Of a stretch of 64,000 nt of DNA, positions 37,037 to 48,484 are shown in pieces. The stretch spans positions 49,165,442 to 49,229,441 of the forward strand of contig NC_083602.1 in the NCBI RefSeq assembly GCF_029168945.1, written 5' to 3'. Positions within the stretch are counted from its first letter, which is position 1, and every line of letters starts with the position of its first letter. The stretch is from Cannabis sativa. Taxonomy: Eukaryota; Streptophyta; Magnoliopsida; Rosales; Cannabaceae. The notes beneath the pieces are model-generated. The model saw only the letters and a list, made by a program, of their open reading frames with translations, made no database searches and was not told where the DNA came from. The translations under genes were made by a program, and so were the position numbers.

Positions 37037-40000
37037 TTAAATAGCTATAAATAATTTCATAATTAAACATAAACAACTGCTAATTTCCAAATTAACTAAG
37101 CGGGCTTTACAACTATCCCCCCTTAAAAGGATTTCGTCCCCGAAATCTAACCTGAATAACTCTGGATATTGAGCTCTCATATCTGACTCTAGCTCCCAGG
37201 TGGCTTCCTCCACCTTGTTGTTTCTCCAGAGAACCTTGACCAATGCTATGGTCTTATTCCGAAGGACTTTATCCTTTCTATCCAGGATCTGCACTGGCTG
37301 TTCCTCATAGGTCATGTCTGGCTGAAGCTGAAGACTCTCATAACTGAGTATATGAGAGGGGTCTGAAACGTATTTTCTCAACATTGAGACATGGAATACG
37401 TTGTGCACTGCTGATAAGGCTGGAGGCAATGCTAACCGATATGCCACTTGACCTATCTTCTCGAGAATCTCGAAAGGTCCTGTAAATCTAGGGCATAACT
37501 TGCCTCTTTTCCCGAAACGTTTAATCCCCTTCATCGGAGATACTCGTAAAAACACATGTTCCCCTACTTGGAACTCAACATCTCTGCGTTTCGGATCTGC
37601 GTAACTCTTATGTCTGCTCTGTGAGGCAAGCATTCTAGCTTTTATCTTCTCTATCGCCTCATTGGTCCGCTGTACTGACTCAGGACCTAAGTATTTCCTC
37701 TCCCCTGTCTCATCCCAGTGGATAGGGGATCTGCATTTCCTACCGTACAACAGTTCATAGGGAGCCATCCCTATCGTACTCTGATAACTGTTGTTGTAAG
37801 AGAATTCTATCAACGGTAGATACTTACTCCATGAGCCTTCAAAGTCCATAACACAGGCTCTCAACATATCCTCCAATATCTGAATTGTCCTTTCGGACTG
37901 ACCATCTGTCTGAGGATGGAATGCTGTACTGAATTTTAGCTTTGTACCCATTGCCCGTTGCAAACTTTGCCAAAATTTGGAGGTGAATTTCGGATCCCTG
38001 TCCCAAACTATAGACTTCGGTACCCCGTGAAGTCTCACTATCTCTCTGACGTACAGTTCTGCCAACTGATCCACTGAAAATGTTGTTCTAACCGGCAGAA
38101 AGTGAGCAGATTTCGTAAATCGATCCACCACTACCCAGATGGAATCATACAAACCCGTGGTCCTAGGCAACCCGACCACAAAATCCATCGTAATATCCTC
38201 CCATTTCCATTCTGGTAGGGTTAGAGGCTGCAACAACCCTGCTGGTCTCTGATGTTCAGCCTTAATCTGCTGACAAGTGAGGCATCTCGATACGAATTCT
38301 ACCAAATTCTTCTTCATACCGCTCCACCAAAAGTACGGTTTCAAATCTTGGTACATCTTGGTGGTGCCGGGATGCAGAGAATACGGAGTAGAATGAGCCT
38401 CCTCAAAGATCTCATTTCTAAGTTCCATACTGCTCGGAACACAAACCCTGGCTTTATACAAAAGCATCCCACTATCTGACACTGAAAAGTCCTTGGCTTG
38501 ACCAGCCAACACCTCATCTCGGATTTTCACTAACTCCGGATCTGTCATCTGAGCGACCTTTATTCTTTCTAATAGATCAGATTGCAGCGTGAAGTTGTGA
38601 AGCTGACCTACCACAAACTCAATGCTGGATCTAACCATATCCTCTGCTAGCTGAGGTGAAATCTGAATCATATTAGCTACTTGCCTGGGACCCTTTCTGC
38701 TCAGGGCATCAGCCACTACATTGGCTTTTCCGGGATGATAGAGGATCTCACAATCATAATCCTTCACTAATTCCAACCAACGCCTTTGTCTCATGTTCAA
38801 ATCTTTCTGAGTAAAGAAATACTTGAGACTTTTATGGTCGGTATAGATTTCGCACTTCTCCCCATAAAGGTAATGCCGCCAAATCTTCAGTGCAAAAACC
38901 ACTGCGGCCAATTCTAGATCATGAGTCGGGTATCGCTGTTCATAATCCTTTAACTGACGGGAGGCATAAGCGATAACCCGGTCGGCTTGCATCAATACAC
39001 ACCCCAAACCCTGTTTGGATGCGTCACAATAGACTACGAACTGCTCCTTGTCCGAAGGCAAAGCTAGCACCGGAGCAGTAATCAATCTCTGCTTCAGCTC
39101 CTGAAAGCTAGCTTCACATTTATCTGACCAGATAAATCGCTGATTCTTCTTTGTAAGCTCGGTTAGGGGCATTGAAATTTTGGAGAACCCTTCCACGAAC
39201 CTACGGTAGTACCCAGCTAATCCCAAGAAGCTTCTGATCTCTGTCACTGTCTTCGGTCTCGGCCAATCCCTGACGGATTCAATCTTCCCGGGATCCACCT
39301 TGATCCCATCATTACTCACAATGTGCCCTAGGAAGGGCACCTGAGATAGCCAGAACTCACATTTCTTGAACTTGGCATAAAGCTTATGTTCTCGAAGTCG
39401 TTGCAGTACCATCTGAAGATGTAACCCATGCTCCTCTTCTGATTGAGGGTACACGAGGATGTCGTCGATAAACACAATTACACAGATATCGAGGAAATCC
39501 TTGAATACTCTATTCATCAGGTCCATGAATGCTGCAGGAGCATTGGTTAGTCCAAATGACATAACCAGAAACTCGTAATGTCCATACCTAGTGCGGAAAG
39601 CCGTCTTCGGAATGTCCTCCTCTCGGATTCTCAACTGATGATAACCCGAACGGAGATCAATCTTAGAGAAGACCGTCTTCCCCTGAAGCTGATCGAACAA
39701 GTCATCGATCCTAGGTAATGGATATTTATTCTTCACCGTCAGCTTGTTCAATTCTCTGTAGTCGATGCACATCCTCATAGATCCATCCTTCTTCTTGATG
39801 AACAAAACCGGGCCTCCCCAAGGTGATACACTGGGCCGAATGAACCCTATGTCAAGCAACCCTTGGAGCTGAATCTTTAATTCTTTAAGTTCAGCTGGAG
39901 CCATCCTATACGGGGCTTTGGAAACCAGTTCCACCCCTTGTGCCAAGTCAATCACGAAGTCAATCTCCCGCTGAGGTGGTAACCCTGGAAGTTCTTCGGG

Positions 40001-40339
40001 AAAAACGTCCAAAAATTCCCGAACTACTCTGATGTCCCCTGGCCGAATGGTGTCTGGCCGAGTGGTGTCCACCACCACGGCCAGAAACCCTAAGCACCTG
40101 CCGTGCAACAATTCTCTCGCTGACATAGCCGAGATCACCGGGATCCGAGATCCCTGAACTGAACCCACAAATACAAACGGTTCTTTACTTTCCGGTTGGA
40201 AGACCACCATCTTCCTTTTACAGTCAATGCTCGCCGAATATTTAGATAGGAAATCCATTCCTAAAGTAATATCAAATTCGACTAAGCTCATCTCTATCAG
40301 ATCAGCGCTTAACTCTCTACCATCTATCCTGATCGGCAT
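37037..40339 (-). CDS. pol: Element E pol: protease end, RT, RNase H, integrase, chromodomain
   Basis: An 1100-codon open frame encoding the enzymes that copy and insert the element. Residues 1-45 are the protease C-terminus (L-G-M-D at 26-29). The reverse transcriptase spans about 130-420, with catalytic F-I-D-D at 290-293. RNase H has D439, E476, D501 and D544. Integrase has the H-H-C-C finger (H649, H656, C686, C689) and a D719, D780, E816 triad with 35 residues between the last two. The residue before D780 is W where S is usual. A G-P-F module lies near 954 and a chromodomain at about 1015-1062, which would steer insertion to chromatin. The last 25 residues or so run into the LTR. The first ATG overlaps the end of gag by 16 bp in the -1 frame, and an in-frame stop lies just upstream, so this start is only nominal. 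In intact relatives gag and pol are one frame. Confidence 0.93.
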   Translation of the reverse strand: MPIRIDGRELSADLIEMSLVEFDITLGMDFLSKYSASIDCKRKMVVFQPESKEPFVFVGSVQGSRIPVISAMSARELLHGRCLGFLAVVVDTTRPDTIRPGDIRVVREFLDVFPEELPGLPPQREIDFVIDLAQGVELVSKAPYRMAPAELKELKIQLQGLLDIGFIRPSVSPWGGPVLFIKKKDGSMRMCIDYRELNKLTVKNKYPLPRIDDLFDQLQGKTVFSKIDLRSGYHQLRIREEDIPKTAFRTRYGHYEFLVMSFGLTNAPAAFMDLMNRVFKDFLDICVIVFIDDILVYPQSEEEHGLHLQMVLQRLREHKLYAKFKKCEFWLSQVPFLGHIVSNDGIKVDPGKIESVRDWPRPKTVTEIRSFLGLAGYYRRFVEGFSKISMPLTELTKKNQRFIWSDKCEASFQELKQRLITAPVLALPSDKEQFVVYCDASKQGLGCVLMQADRVIAYASRQLKDYEQRYPTHDLELAAVVFALKIWRHYLYGEKCEIYTDHKSLKYFFTQKDLNMRQRRWLELVKDYDCEILYHPGKANVVADALSRKGPRQVANMIQISPQLAEDMVRSSIEFVVGQLHNFTLQSDLLERIKVAQMTDPELVKIRDEVLAGQAKDFSVSDSGMLLYKARVCVPSSMELRNEIFEEAHSTPYSLHPGTTKMYQDLKPYFWWSGMKKNLVEFVSRCLTCQQIKAEHQRPAGLLQPLTLPEWKWEDITMDFVVGLPRTTGLYDSIWVVVDRFTKSAHFLPVRTTFSVDQLAELYVREIVRLHGVPKSIVWDRDPKFTSKFWQSLQRAMGTKLKFSTAFHPQTDGQSERTIQILEDMLRACVMDFEGSWSKYLPLIEFSYNNSYQSTIGMAPYELLYGRKCRSPIHWDETGERKYLGPESVQRTNEAIEKIKARMLASQSRHKSYADPKRRDVEFQVGEHVFLRVSPMKGIKRFGKRGKLCPRFTGPFEILEKIGQVAYRLALPPALSAVHNVFHVSMLRKYVSDPSHILSYESLQLQPDMTYEEQPVQILDRKDKVLRNKTIALVKVLWRNNKVEEATWELESDMRAQYPELFRLDFGDEILLRGDSCKARLVNLEISSCLCLIMKLFIAI
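37112..37126 (-). other. Element E polypurine tract
   Basis: Minus strand reads AAGGGGGGATAGT directly before the 3' LTR start TGTAAAGCCC; it is the plus-strand DNA primer. Confidence 0.85.
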
Positions 40340-41799
40340 AGACTAATCCACCTATTGGAGATAACCAATTCTCCGCCAGGTAACAGGGTTCCAAACCCTG
40401 ATTCATATCTATCATAGGGTCTACCCAATTTACTAAAGACTCTGGCCGCCACATAAGAATGTGTAGCCCCAGAATCAAACAGCACTGAATATAGTGAGTT
40501 GCTAATAGAAAGCTGACCTGTGACTACTGATGGGCTGGCATCTGCATCAGCCTGCGTGATAGCGAACACCCTGGCTGGAGTGGGTATCGCTGGAGCTCGC
40601 GGTGCCTCTGGTCGGAGCTGGGGACATTCCCTCTTGAAGTGTCCGGGCATGCCACAATGAAAGCATCCCTGACCTTTGCATTCGCCCCGATGGTGCCTCT
40701 TGCAGCTAGGGCACTCGGGATAGGAGAATCGGGTCTCAGTACCACCAGGACCACTCCCTCTGTTCTGGTTCCCCCGGAACCTCTTGTTCTGACTCGAGCC
40801 ACCGGAAGCAGTGGGTGCTCTCTTCCTCTGATCAATGGTCGAACCACTACTCCCCCTGCTAAAGCCTGATGCAGGAGGGGTAGGAGCTCCGCCACTAACC
40901 GGAGTACTGGCTGATTCTGACATGCACCCCACTGCGCCCTCAGCTCGCAGTGCCTTCTCCACCATCTGAGCATAGGTGGTGCTGTCGTCGGTGGTAATCA
41001 TCAGATCATGCCTGATCTTGGGATTCAACCCGTCCAGGTACTTCTCCTTCTTGCTGAAGTCGGTCGGCACAATTCCCGAGGCTAACCTCGCCAACCGATC
41101 AAACTGAGTAGTATACTCAGTGACGCTCATGTTCTCCCGCTGGGTCAGGTGAACGAACTCTTTCCTCTTGGCGCTTCTGACCGCCTCATTGTAATACTTT
41201 GCGTTAAAGAGTTCCTGGAACCTTTCCCAGGTCATGGTGGTGACGTCATGGATCTGAGACACCATGTCCCACCATACCAATGCGTCCTCCTGGAACTGAA
41301 ACGTGGCGCACACCACTCTGTCGTTACCGGTGACACCCATGAAATTCAGAATTTTGGTGATCACCGTCAGCCATTGCTCGGCTTTCATCACGTCCGGACC
41401 TCCCAGGAAAACCGGAGGTGCTTGCTTCCGGAACCGCTCATACAATGGTTCCAATCTATGGGCCGCCACCACTATCTCGGCCTGGGCAGCAGGGGCAGGT
41501 GCCACTGGAACTATGGGCACAGGAACTGCAGGAGCACCCTGCTGTCTCAACCTCTGAATCTCGAGGTCTTGTTCTTCGATCCGGGCTTGCATTTCCGCAA
41601 ACCGTAACTCCCAGTTCGGGGCTCCCTGATCGGCTGGGGGAGCCTGGGCAGCCTGTGGCGGGTTCTCATCACCCCGGCCACGAGCCCTGCCTCGGGGACC
41701 TCTACCTCGGCCCCTAGCAGGTGGGGGAAACTGAGCTCCCTGTCCTTGGTTCGACCCTACGGAGTTGCCCTGACTCCTGGTAGTCCGCCTGGCGTCCAT
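40324..41799 (-). CDS. gag: Element E gag plus protease active site
   Basis: A 491-codon frame. The N-terminus (about 1-60) is rich in Arg, Gly, Gln and Pro. A retrotransposon gag (capsid) domain covers about 120-275. Two Cys/His motifs follow: [12 protein letters not shown], then the canonical [14 protein letters not shown] nucleic-acid-binding knuckle. The aspartic protease active site D-S-G-A-T is at 442-446, followed by H-S-Y-V. The frame stops about 45 residues later, in the middle of the protease domain, whose C-terminal half is at the start of the downstream frame. A single-base frame change between about 40326 and 40346 explains the break. Translation starts about 285 nt after the LTR. 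Confidence 0.92.
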   Translation of the reverse strand: MDARRTTRSQGNSVGSNQGQGAQFPPPARGRGRGPRGRARGRGDENPPQAAQAPPADQGAPNWELRFAEMQARIEEQDLEIQRLRQQGAPAVPVPIVPVAPAPAAQAEIVVAAHRLEPLYERFRKQAPPVFLGGPDVMKAEQWLTVITKILNFMGVTGNDRVVCATFQFQEDALVWWDMVSQIHDVTTMTWERFQELFNAKYYNEAVRSAKRKEFVHLTQRENMSVTEYTTQFDRLARLASGIVPTDFSKKEKYLDGLNPKIRHDLMITTDDSTTYAQMVEKALRAEGAVGCMSESASTPVSGGAPTPPASGFSRGSSGSTIDQRKRAPTASGGSSQNKRFRGNQNRGSGPGGTETRFSYPECPSCKRHHRGECKGQGCFHCGMPGHFKRECPQLRPEAPRAPAIPTPARVFAITQADADASPSVVTGQLSISNSLYSVLFDSGATHSYVAARVFSKLGRPYDRYESGFGTLLPGGELVISNRWISLCRSG

Positions 41800-42067
41800 C
41801 TAGTTAGAACCGCCTGCGAAACCAAGAGTTGGCATATCAGGTCGTATTCAAGGCGAGCTTACTAATGCCGCTTAATTTGGAAATTAAAAACGAAACATGC
41901 GCCTATTCTACTATCAGGCTACTAACATGCTTCCTAACAGGCTTTTCTTTTTTTCATAACTGAATAAAATAAACTACTAAAGCAATAAAGGCTTACTGAA
42001 CCGTGAACCGAGCTAACTGCTGATGATGATTGTACATGTCATGACGATCTTCGGAAGACAACCTGGC

Positions 42068-42080
42068 GGCTCTGATACCA
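42068..42080 (-). other. Element E primer binding site (iMet tRNA)
   Basis: Minus strand reads TGGTATCAGAGCC three bases after the 5' LTR, a perfect initiator-Met site. Confidence 0.92.
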
Positions 42081-42083
42081 AAT

Positions 42084-44304
42084 TGTAACACCCTAACTAA
42101 CTTAGGCGTATTACGTGATTTTTAAACGTACTGTGCAGCTCGTTGCTAATCAACGAGGTTTATGGAAAAACGTGATTAATTAAAATTTTGCTTTTTAATT
42201 AAACTTATAAAACCATATTACAAAAGACTCGGGATCCCGATTATAAAAATATTTACAAAAAGTTTAACTGTTCAACTGTTACATAAAATTAAGGGTCGTC
42301 TAACGACCAGTTACAAAATCAGCCTTGCTGTCCCGAGGATCGTACGCTCCAGGCCTAACCGCCCCGACATGTACAATCTCATAAGCTCACTCACGGTCCA
42401 TCAGCTAAAGCCTTGCCTTTACCTACACATGAACATAAACTGTGAGTCGACAGACTCAGTAAGAAAAGCATAATAATATCATACATAATTCTAACTGCCG
42501 TGTCCAACACGATACTGAGTCCCGCTACTGCCATGTCCAACATGGTACTGAGCCACTTCTTGCCATGTCCAACATGGTGCGAGTTTTGAACGTTCACGGG
42601 GACGGTACTATTGACAAATATCCTCACGATCGGTCGAGCCGGTCATACTCCGAGCTGCCGGTCATACTCCACCTGTACCGACGGGATAGGTCAATAGCAT
42701 CGAACCACCAACCAAATGTCGGCTGATCGGTCGAGCCGGTCATACTCCGGCTTGGTCATACTCCACTGTACCGACGTGACGGGGTTGGATGGTTCGAAGC
42801 CTATATACATAACTAATGTAATCTAGCAGGCTTCCTACATGCATGCTAAACATGTAATCTACATATGCATACTGTTATACTACTCTTACACGGATTAGAT
42901 TTCGGGTGTCTTAGGTCAACTTTGGAACTGAAGCTGAGTGGCGGATTACTGGCTCCTAAACCATTAAAAGCACAACGCTATAAGTGACACGCTAAATCAC
43001 TTCCCGGGGACTAAAACTTGGAACTAAAAGTTTCCCTATCGATAAAAAGCATGGCAATACCCCTAAAAACATAAAAACGAGGAAAACTAGGGTTCTGAAA
43101 AATTCCCCAACCGTGCAGACGGTTGCCCAACCGAATTCCGGTTCGGGAATTACCGAACCCTCATCCGAATTCCGGATGCACAACCGAATTCCGGTTCCTC
43201 GCAGCGGAAACCAAATTTTTCATAACTCGACCAATTCAACCCCAAATGGTTCCAAACTTTCCAGACCTGTTCTATACCTTCCCTAGAACATTTCTAAGGC
43301 CTCAAACTAACCCAGAAACCACAAAATCAAAAATCACCATTAAAGCTCAAGCTTTGAGTTCTAAACTCAAACTTGAGCAATTCCCACAAACATGCATTCA
43401 AACCTAGTTAATTCTACTCAAATATGCATGAAATCACCTCTGAAAACTATTAGAAACTACAGCAACAACACAATAACAGAATCACTATATTTTCGTCCAA
43501 AAACCACATTTTTGCATAGAAAATTCAAAGCTTTAAACAATCTATCCAATATGCTTTCAAAATCACTTAAACAACCCTAATCTAACATGCTTAAACTCAG
43601 AACAACAACCAGATTTCAGCAGCAACAACAACAACTATTCAAGCATGCATTTCATCAATTTTTATAAAAAAACTCAAGAAAACTAATTAGAAAAAGCTAG
43701 ACAAGAATTACCTTGATTAGAGACACACTAACTAGCTGAAATTTACTTGAATTTGAAGAGGAAAAATCACCCTTGAAGCTGCCTCAAATGGCCGAAAAGA
43801 GAGAGAGAGAGTTGAGAGAGTTTTCTTTGAGAAAATGTAATTTTTCTAAGTTTGGAAAAAAAATGAAATAAAAGCTATAAAATCCCATTTTATTCAGCCA
43901 ACAATTAAACACTTAAACATTTAAATTTTCAAATAAAAAGTCATTAAAAGACAAAACACTAATGGGGCAAAAAGACCATTTTGCCCCTCCACCATAAAAT
44001 CATGAAAATCATACTAAAGGGGTATTTTTGGGACATTCTAAATTCCCGGCCATTCCCGACATTCCCAATGTCTAAAACCCGTCCCCAAATTACTAACATA
44101 CTAAGTTGTGATTTCTACTGAGCCAAACGCCGAGTTCCAAAATACCGGACACCGGAAATGCAAAATATAAAAACTACTGATGACATAATCATGCATTTCT
44201 GAATTCCATAAATAACAGTAATAAATTATTTAAATAGCTATAAATAATTTCATAATTAAACATAAACAACTGCTAATTTCCAAATTAACTAAGCGGGCTT
44301 TACA
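42084..44304 (-). repeat. Element E 5' LTR
   Basis: 2221 bp, bounded by TGTAACA and TTTACA. From about 43207 to 44304 it is nearly identical to 36010-37111. Differences are concentrated between about 42530 and 43200, many being single-base gains or losses in G/C-rich palindromes. It is the promoter-bearing LTR of the element, although I could not identify a TATA box with confidence. Confidence 0.9.
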
Positions 44305-44309
44305 TTAGA

Positions 44310-45748
44310 TCAAATAAATAATAAGTTTGTAAAAAAAATTTTGAATACATAATAATATAATCAAACAATACAAACAATAATAACTGACCTGGAATATCTG
44401 GAAAGTAAGCTAAAATATCTCAATTTTAAAATTTAAAGTAAAATTAAATTTTAAAATAAATATCTTAACTAGAATTCAAATTTAGGTTGTTAGAGAATAT
44501 TTGAAAAAATTCAAAATTCAACAAACTCCTAAATTTTTTTAAATTCTTACAAAAAATCAAAAATATCTAACCAATTTTTCAAATATCAAGTTTATTCAAA
44601 ATTTAAATTTATTTAAAATTTCTAAGATAATATAATATAATATCTTGAATTTTAAATTTAGATATTTTATTATATTTTGAGTCTTATAATTTAATAAATT
44701 TAAATATTACATAAATAAACTAATTGAAAAATAAGATATTTTATATGGTTATAATATTTTTAAAAAAATAATAAAATAATAAGTTTGAAAAATTTATGGT
44801 TTGAAACTCTATAATATCTATTCAAACTAAACTAACCAATTTTTCAAATCTTCATGTTATTTTTTGCCAAAATATAATTTTAATAAAAAAAATGTCTAAT
44901 AAGATAAAATGTCTAATAATATATTTTGAAAATAACAAATTTAAAACAAAAATATATATGATATGGTTAATTAGCAAATTTTGAAATTAGTACAAGATTA
45001 TTTTTAAAAGATAATATTTTAATATCAAAGTAAGATCATTTAAAAATTAATAAAAAAAATAAAATAATCTAAAATTTCAAAAATAACTATCAGGCTCCTT
45101 TGTGAGAAATCAAATTTTCTAAAATTCAAAGCCTACTAATATCAGAAACTAATTTTAATTAATTAAAAAATTAATAAAAATTAATTTTATTCTGATAATT
45201 ATATTTTTAATTGAAAATTGAGATTCTACACAAAATTCTACCAAAAAATAGCTTTTGTTTCAATGAAAAACAATTTTTGAATCAAAAGTTATGACGAAAA
45301 CAAGTTTGAGGCACAGGGGTATGCATTGCATACCCCTGTGCGCGCGGAAGCATGGTTTTGGCCTAAGAAAGAGGCTGCAAGCAGCCTCATTTGACCCAGA
45401 GACGTGGGCGCGAGCTGCACTTCAGACAAGGTGCTGTCCCAGCGTCCGCGCGCGGGTGTGTGCATTCAAATCCTGATATTTTCGTTCACTTTCAAAAAAT
45501 CATAACTAATTCATAAAAAATCCAAATTAAGTTCTGTAAAAGCCTAAATTTATTACTTTTTTGTCTACTTTCTAGAAAAAATAATTCCTGATGCAAATAA
45601 AAAATATTTCAGTAACATATATTACGATTTCTAAACTATCATCAAATAGACACATAAACCACATAAAATCATCCAAATCAACACAAACATCGTTTTAAGT
45701 CATATTTCATGAAAGTAAATCATTACCATGGCTCTAAGGCCAGTTGTT
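44310..45748 (-). mobile_element. Element D leader, 5' part, with GC-rich hairpin island
   Basis: Continuation of D after element E. It is very AT-rich except for an island at about 45290-45480. The island holds a 14-bp stem with a 3-nt loop (45311-45341) and the near-palindrome GAGGCTGCAAGCAGCCTC (45371-45388). The reading frame at 45291-45476 crosses this island and has no known domain. The diverged primer site TGGCCTTAGAGCC is at 45731-45743 on the minus strand. Confidence 0.7.
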
Positions 45749-46532
45749 TCATATTTTGTAAGTCAAATACAGTCGCCACCATTAGAATGATCAATACCAT
45801 ATAAAACACTTAGCTCCGTATAAATGATATTTCAGCGAAGTGAAATGAGATCTCCACCATTTATCTATGTTTAGCCAAGCTTGAAGGATATCATCGTTTC
45901 ACTTCTAAATTCCTATAGAAGTTATAGATTCCATATTTATGTTAGCGCTCCCACTCAATTGTACTATCATGTTCCCAAAATGTACGTATCACCCTGACCC
46001 AAAAGTAGGCTTAACTAACAAATCAAAGAACATGTATAATACTCTTAAGATCGAACCTAAACATATCAGGATTAAGATCATTTGATCTAGGATCAACGGG
46101 TGATATTGAATTGAATAGATATTACGGTAAATTTTAATATATCTAATCAAAGTTCAATATCGGTCCCCTCCGATATATACTCCATACATCTGATGCTGGT
46201 AAACTTTGCCAATGTCCTGGAAAGGACATAACACTTATCCAAGGTGTAAGAATACCTATCGCTGATTATCATGTCAGTCTAAATCCAGTGAATTAACAAA
46301 TCAGGGAATAAACTTTCGAACATATAATTAAGATTATATTCCACTGTGTTGACAACACTATAATCATTAACAAATTGATATGTTCTGGACTTAAATAGAA
46401 TTCATACATTATGTAAATAATCATGAAATAAATCATGTGAACCATGGAACATTAAATGTTATTTTTGATCTTTATTAATAAGTAAATCTGATTATATTGA
46501 AATGAGTTTTATTTAGGGCATAAAACCCAACA
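45744..46532 (-). repeat. Element D 5' LTR, chimeric and truncated
   Basis: After the primer site the expected LTR end is missing. Instead about 60 bp of internal family-1 sequence (45745-45805, compare 27718-27782) is joined to LTR sequence at 'aaaacactta'. From there the LTR runs to its start (CCCAACA, 46526-46532). Most of the distal LTR is absent. Confidence 0.72.
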
Positions 46533-47160
46533 CTTTTGACAGTGAAAAAACCAGTTGGATCCTCATCCAAAACCAACTATCACTCGCAAGATTAACACTC
46601 AAAGGCACCTGTTTGATGAGCTCAACATCACGGGGATCAAACAAGTCCTGAATAAGTTACAAGTCTCATTGTCTACTATCTGGCTTCATGAGTTGGGACA
46701 CTTTACAATTGGCCAGTGCCGGATGAGTAGATACCACACACGGATTGGTCTCAGACAAAAGCCAATGTGTTTTAAGCACCGCAGTAGATGAATCGGTTCC
46801 TATTCTCCTACGGGCGCCGTCCATGAGCAGCGCTTGTGACTCAAGGACACTGCGCCATATAAAGCTCGGATTGCCACCCAACCCGGCCTCCAAGAATGAA
46901 CAGTTAGGAAAATATCGAGCCTTATATATTCGACCCACAAGGGAATCCTGTAACAGAAGCAACCGCCAACCTTGCTTACCCAACAGAGATAGATTGTAAT
47001 CACGCAGACTCCGAAAATCCATCCCACCAGAGTTCTTATGTTTGCATAGTTTCCTCCAACTAAACCAGCTCACACCCTTCCTTCTACTCGAACTCCACCA
47101 ATACTTAGACATAAGGCTTTCCAAATGTGAACAAGTTCTCTGGGGCAACAAGTTCATTAT
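46533..47160 (-). pseudogene. LINE (L1-type) reverse transcriptase C-terminal fragment
   Basis: The minus-strand frame from 47271 down to 46666 contains a block typical of plant L1 ORF2 after the polymerase domain. It reads S-K-Y-W-W, then W-F-S-W-R-K-L-C, then G-G-M-D-F-R-S-L, L-G-K-Q-G-W-R-L, K-A-R-Y-F-P-N-C-S-F and W-R-S-V-L. Beyond about 46665 the match continues in other frames to 46533, where element D's LTR cuts it off. It is truncated at both ends and frameshifted. The first 35 codons or so of the open frame (above 47160) are not LINE sequence. Confidence 0.75.
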
Positions 47161-47164
47161 AAAT

Positions 47165-47301
47165 TGATTTGTGTTTATAATATACATATTAGAGCAAGAC
47201 CTTGAGGCTAACACTCTTTTTTTATGTTTGCTTAAATCCTTATATATAGGACTGGTGGTATGAAGGATCAATAGTTGACATCAAAACGTAAAATTGAGAC
47301 C
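47165..47301. repeat. Direct repeat of about 135 bp, copy 1
   Basis: Shares 'tttgtgtttataatatacat', 'ttgaggctaacact', 'tatgtttgcttaaat' and 'cgtaaaattg' in the same order with 47459-47592. Not recognised. Confidence 0.65.
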
Positions 47302-47458
47302 AAGTGATATTAACATATCCCTAAATCTTATTATTTTTTATATTTCTTTTTTTTTATATATATATATGAGAAAATTATTTTTCACTTGTGTTTTTTTTTT
47401 TTAAAAAAAAATCACTTTATTATTGATTTTGTATCTACAATTAAGTGTCATTATGTAT
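47302..47458. other. AT-rich spacer with A and T runs
   Basis: Between the two direct repeats; holds a T run, an AT run and a T/A run. No gene or transposon end is visible. Confidence 0.5.
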
Positions 47459-47592
47459 TAATTTGTGTTTATAATATACATATTAGAGGGGAGCTTGAGG
47501 CTAACACTTTATTTCTATGTTTGCTTAAATATTTATAGGTATGTGCTATGCAGAATCAATAGTGGACATCAAAGCGTAAAATTGGGACCATG
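47459..47592. repeat. Direct repeat of about 135 bp, copy 2
   Basis: Second copy of 47165-47301, diverged by several substitutions and small indels. The open frame at 47465-47671 that crosses it has no recognisable domain. Confidence 0.65.
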
Positions 47593-47772
47593 TCGACTAG
47601 GATTAATAATATTATACAGAATCGATAAACTTATTGATGACATCAATATAATTTATAATATACTAAAATAATTGTAGCATATTTTTCTAAAAGTTATAAG
47701 TTTTACCACTTTAATTATATTTATTAATGATGCATGTGTATAAATATATATCTAGAGAAAATTAATATTACA

Positions 47773-48484
47773 TCTCTACTTTAATTTTTTTGAGTTTTAA
47801 AAAGTATATATAACAATATTGGTAATTAAATTTTTCTTTTAAAATTACTTTAAATATCTTTATCTATTGTTTTCTTAACTCATTACATAGTAGTTAACTC
47901 ATAATGATTGAGACATAAGGTAGTGACATAATGCTTTTCTTCTATAGTAAACTCATTATTTGATTTATTTTATGTTGAGGGCAAACCTAGCTAATGGCAA
48001 TGATAGTAACAACTATAAGTGAGATACGGTAATGACATCAGTTTTCAATGTAGTGACAACTACAAGTGAGATATAGTGAAGACAACAACCTTGAATATAG
48101 TGGCAACAATAAATAAGATAGGGTCATGATAATAATAATTTTGAAATATCATTATCATAAATTTTCTGTAGATTTATCAATTATCTTTCTAGACCTCTAT
48201 TTTATATGAAGATTCTTCAATTTTTAATTTTTTTTAATTATAACTTTTGAAAATACCTCTTTTTAACTTTCATTTTAAGATAAGAAATTGTATAATAATT
48301 TTTCTACAATATCAATTTGTTTTTCTACGTAAAAAATATTGTAGAATTATTATTCATATTCTTAAAAGAAATTATATTAAAAATACTAAAATTTGAAATT
48401 TAATTTATTATTATGACTTAATGAACTCTAAACAAAAAACAACCGCAAAATACAACGGCACGCGAAGCGCGGTTTATTTGCTAG
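47773..48484 (+). mobile_element. Non-autonomous Helitron-like element
   Basis: The right end has a short GC hairpin (CGCGAAGCGCG, 48461-48471) about 10 bp before CTAG (48481-48484), followed by T. This is the Helitron 3' terminus pattern. A possible 5' end TCTCTAC at 47773 follows an A, giving insertion between A and T. Inside, about three units of roughly 55 bp with 'acaactayaagtgagata' lie at about 48008-48125. No replicase or helicase frame is present. The 3' end is fairly convincing; the 5' end is a guess. Confidence 0.55.
48008..48125. repeat. Short tandem repeat (about 55 bp units) within Helitron-like element
   Basis: Units carry 'aacaactataagtgagatac', 'acaactacaagtgagatata' and a third more diverged 'caacaataaataagataggg'. 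Confidence 0.55.

Larger units (their letters stand above)
34878..37111 (-). repeat. Element E 3' LTR
   Basis: Left LTR on the plus strand and downstream LTR of the element. It contains three units of a palindromic repeat built on CCATGTCCAACATGG (about 35289-35376). Two copies of a block contain 'ccggtcatactccggctgct' (about 35425-35475 and 35525-35575). A cluster of EcoRI-type palindromes lies at 35911-36002. The last 75 bases or so overlap the end of the pol reading frame. Reading frames inside the LTR (for example 36200-36388) recur in the other LTR and are not genes. Confidence 0.9.
34878..44304 (-). mobile_element. Element E: full-length Ty3/gypsy chromovirus (Tekay-like)
   Basis: The element is 9427 bp. 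LTRs of 2234 and 2221 bp begin TGTAACA and end TTTACA on the plus strand. It is flanked by a 5-bp target-site duplication TTAGA (34873-34877 and 44305-44309). The primer binding site for initiator Met tRNA and a polypurine tract sit at the expected ends. Gene order on the minus strand is gag, protease, reverse transcriptase, RNase H, integrase, chromodomain, the Ty3/gypsy order. The C-terminal chromodomain and LTRs over 2 kb suit the Tekay (Del) lineage. It is inserted in the leader of element D. Confidence 0.93.

Noticed and set aside
40324..40346. Programmed -1 frameshift signal between gag and pol of element E
   Set aside because: No slippery heptamer or clear downstream structure in the short overlap; Tekay elements normally have one frame, so an indel is simpler.
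40639..41717. Several plus-strand and alternative-frame reading frames over gag
   Set aside because: Shadow frames of the GC-rich gag gene on the minus strand.
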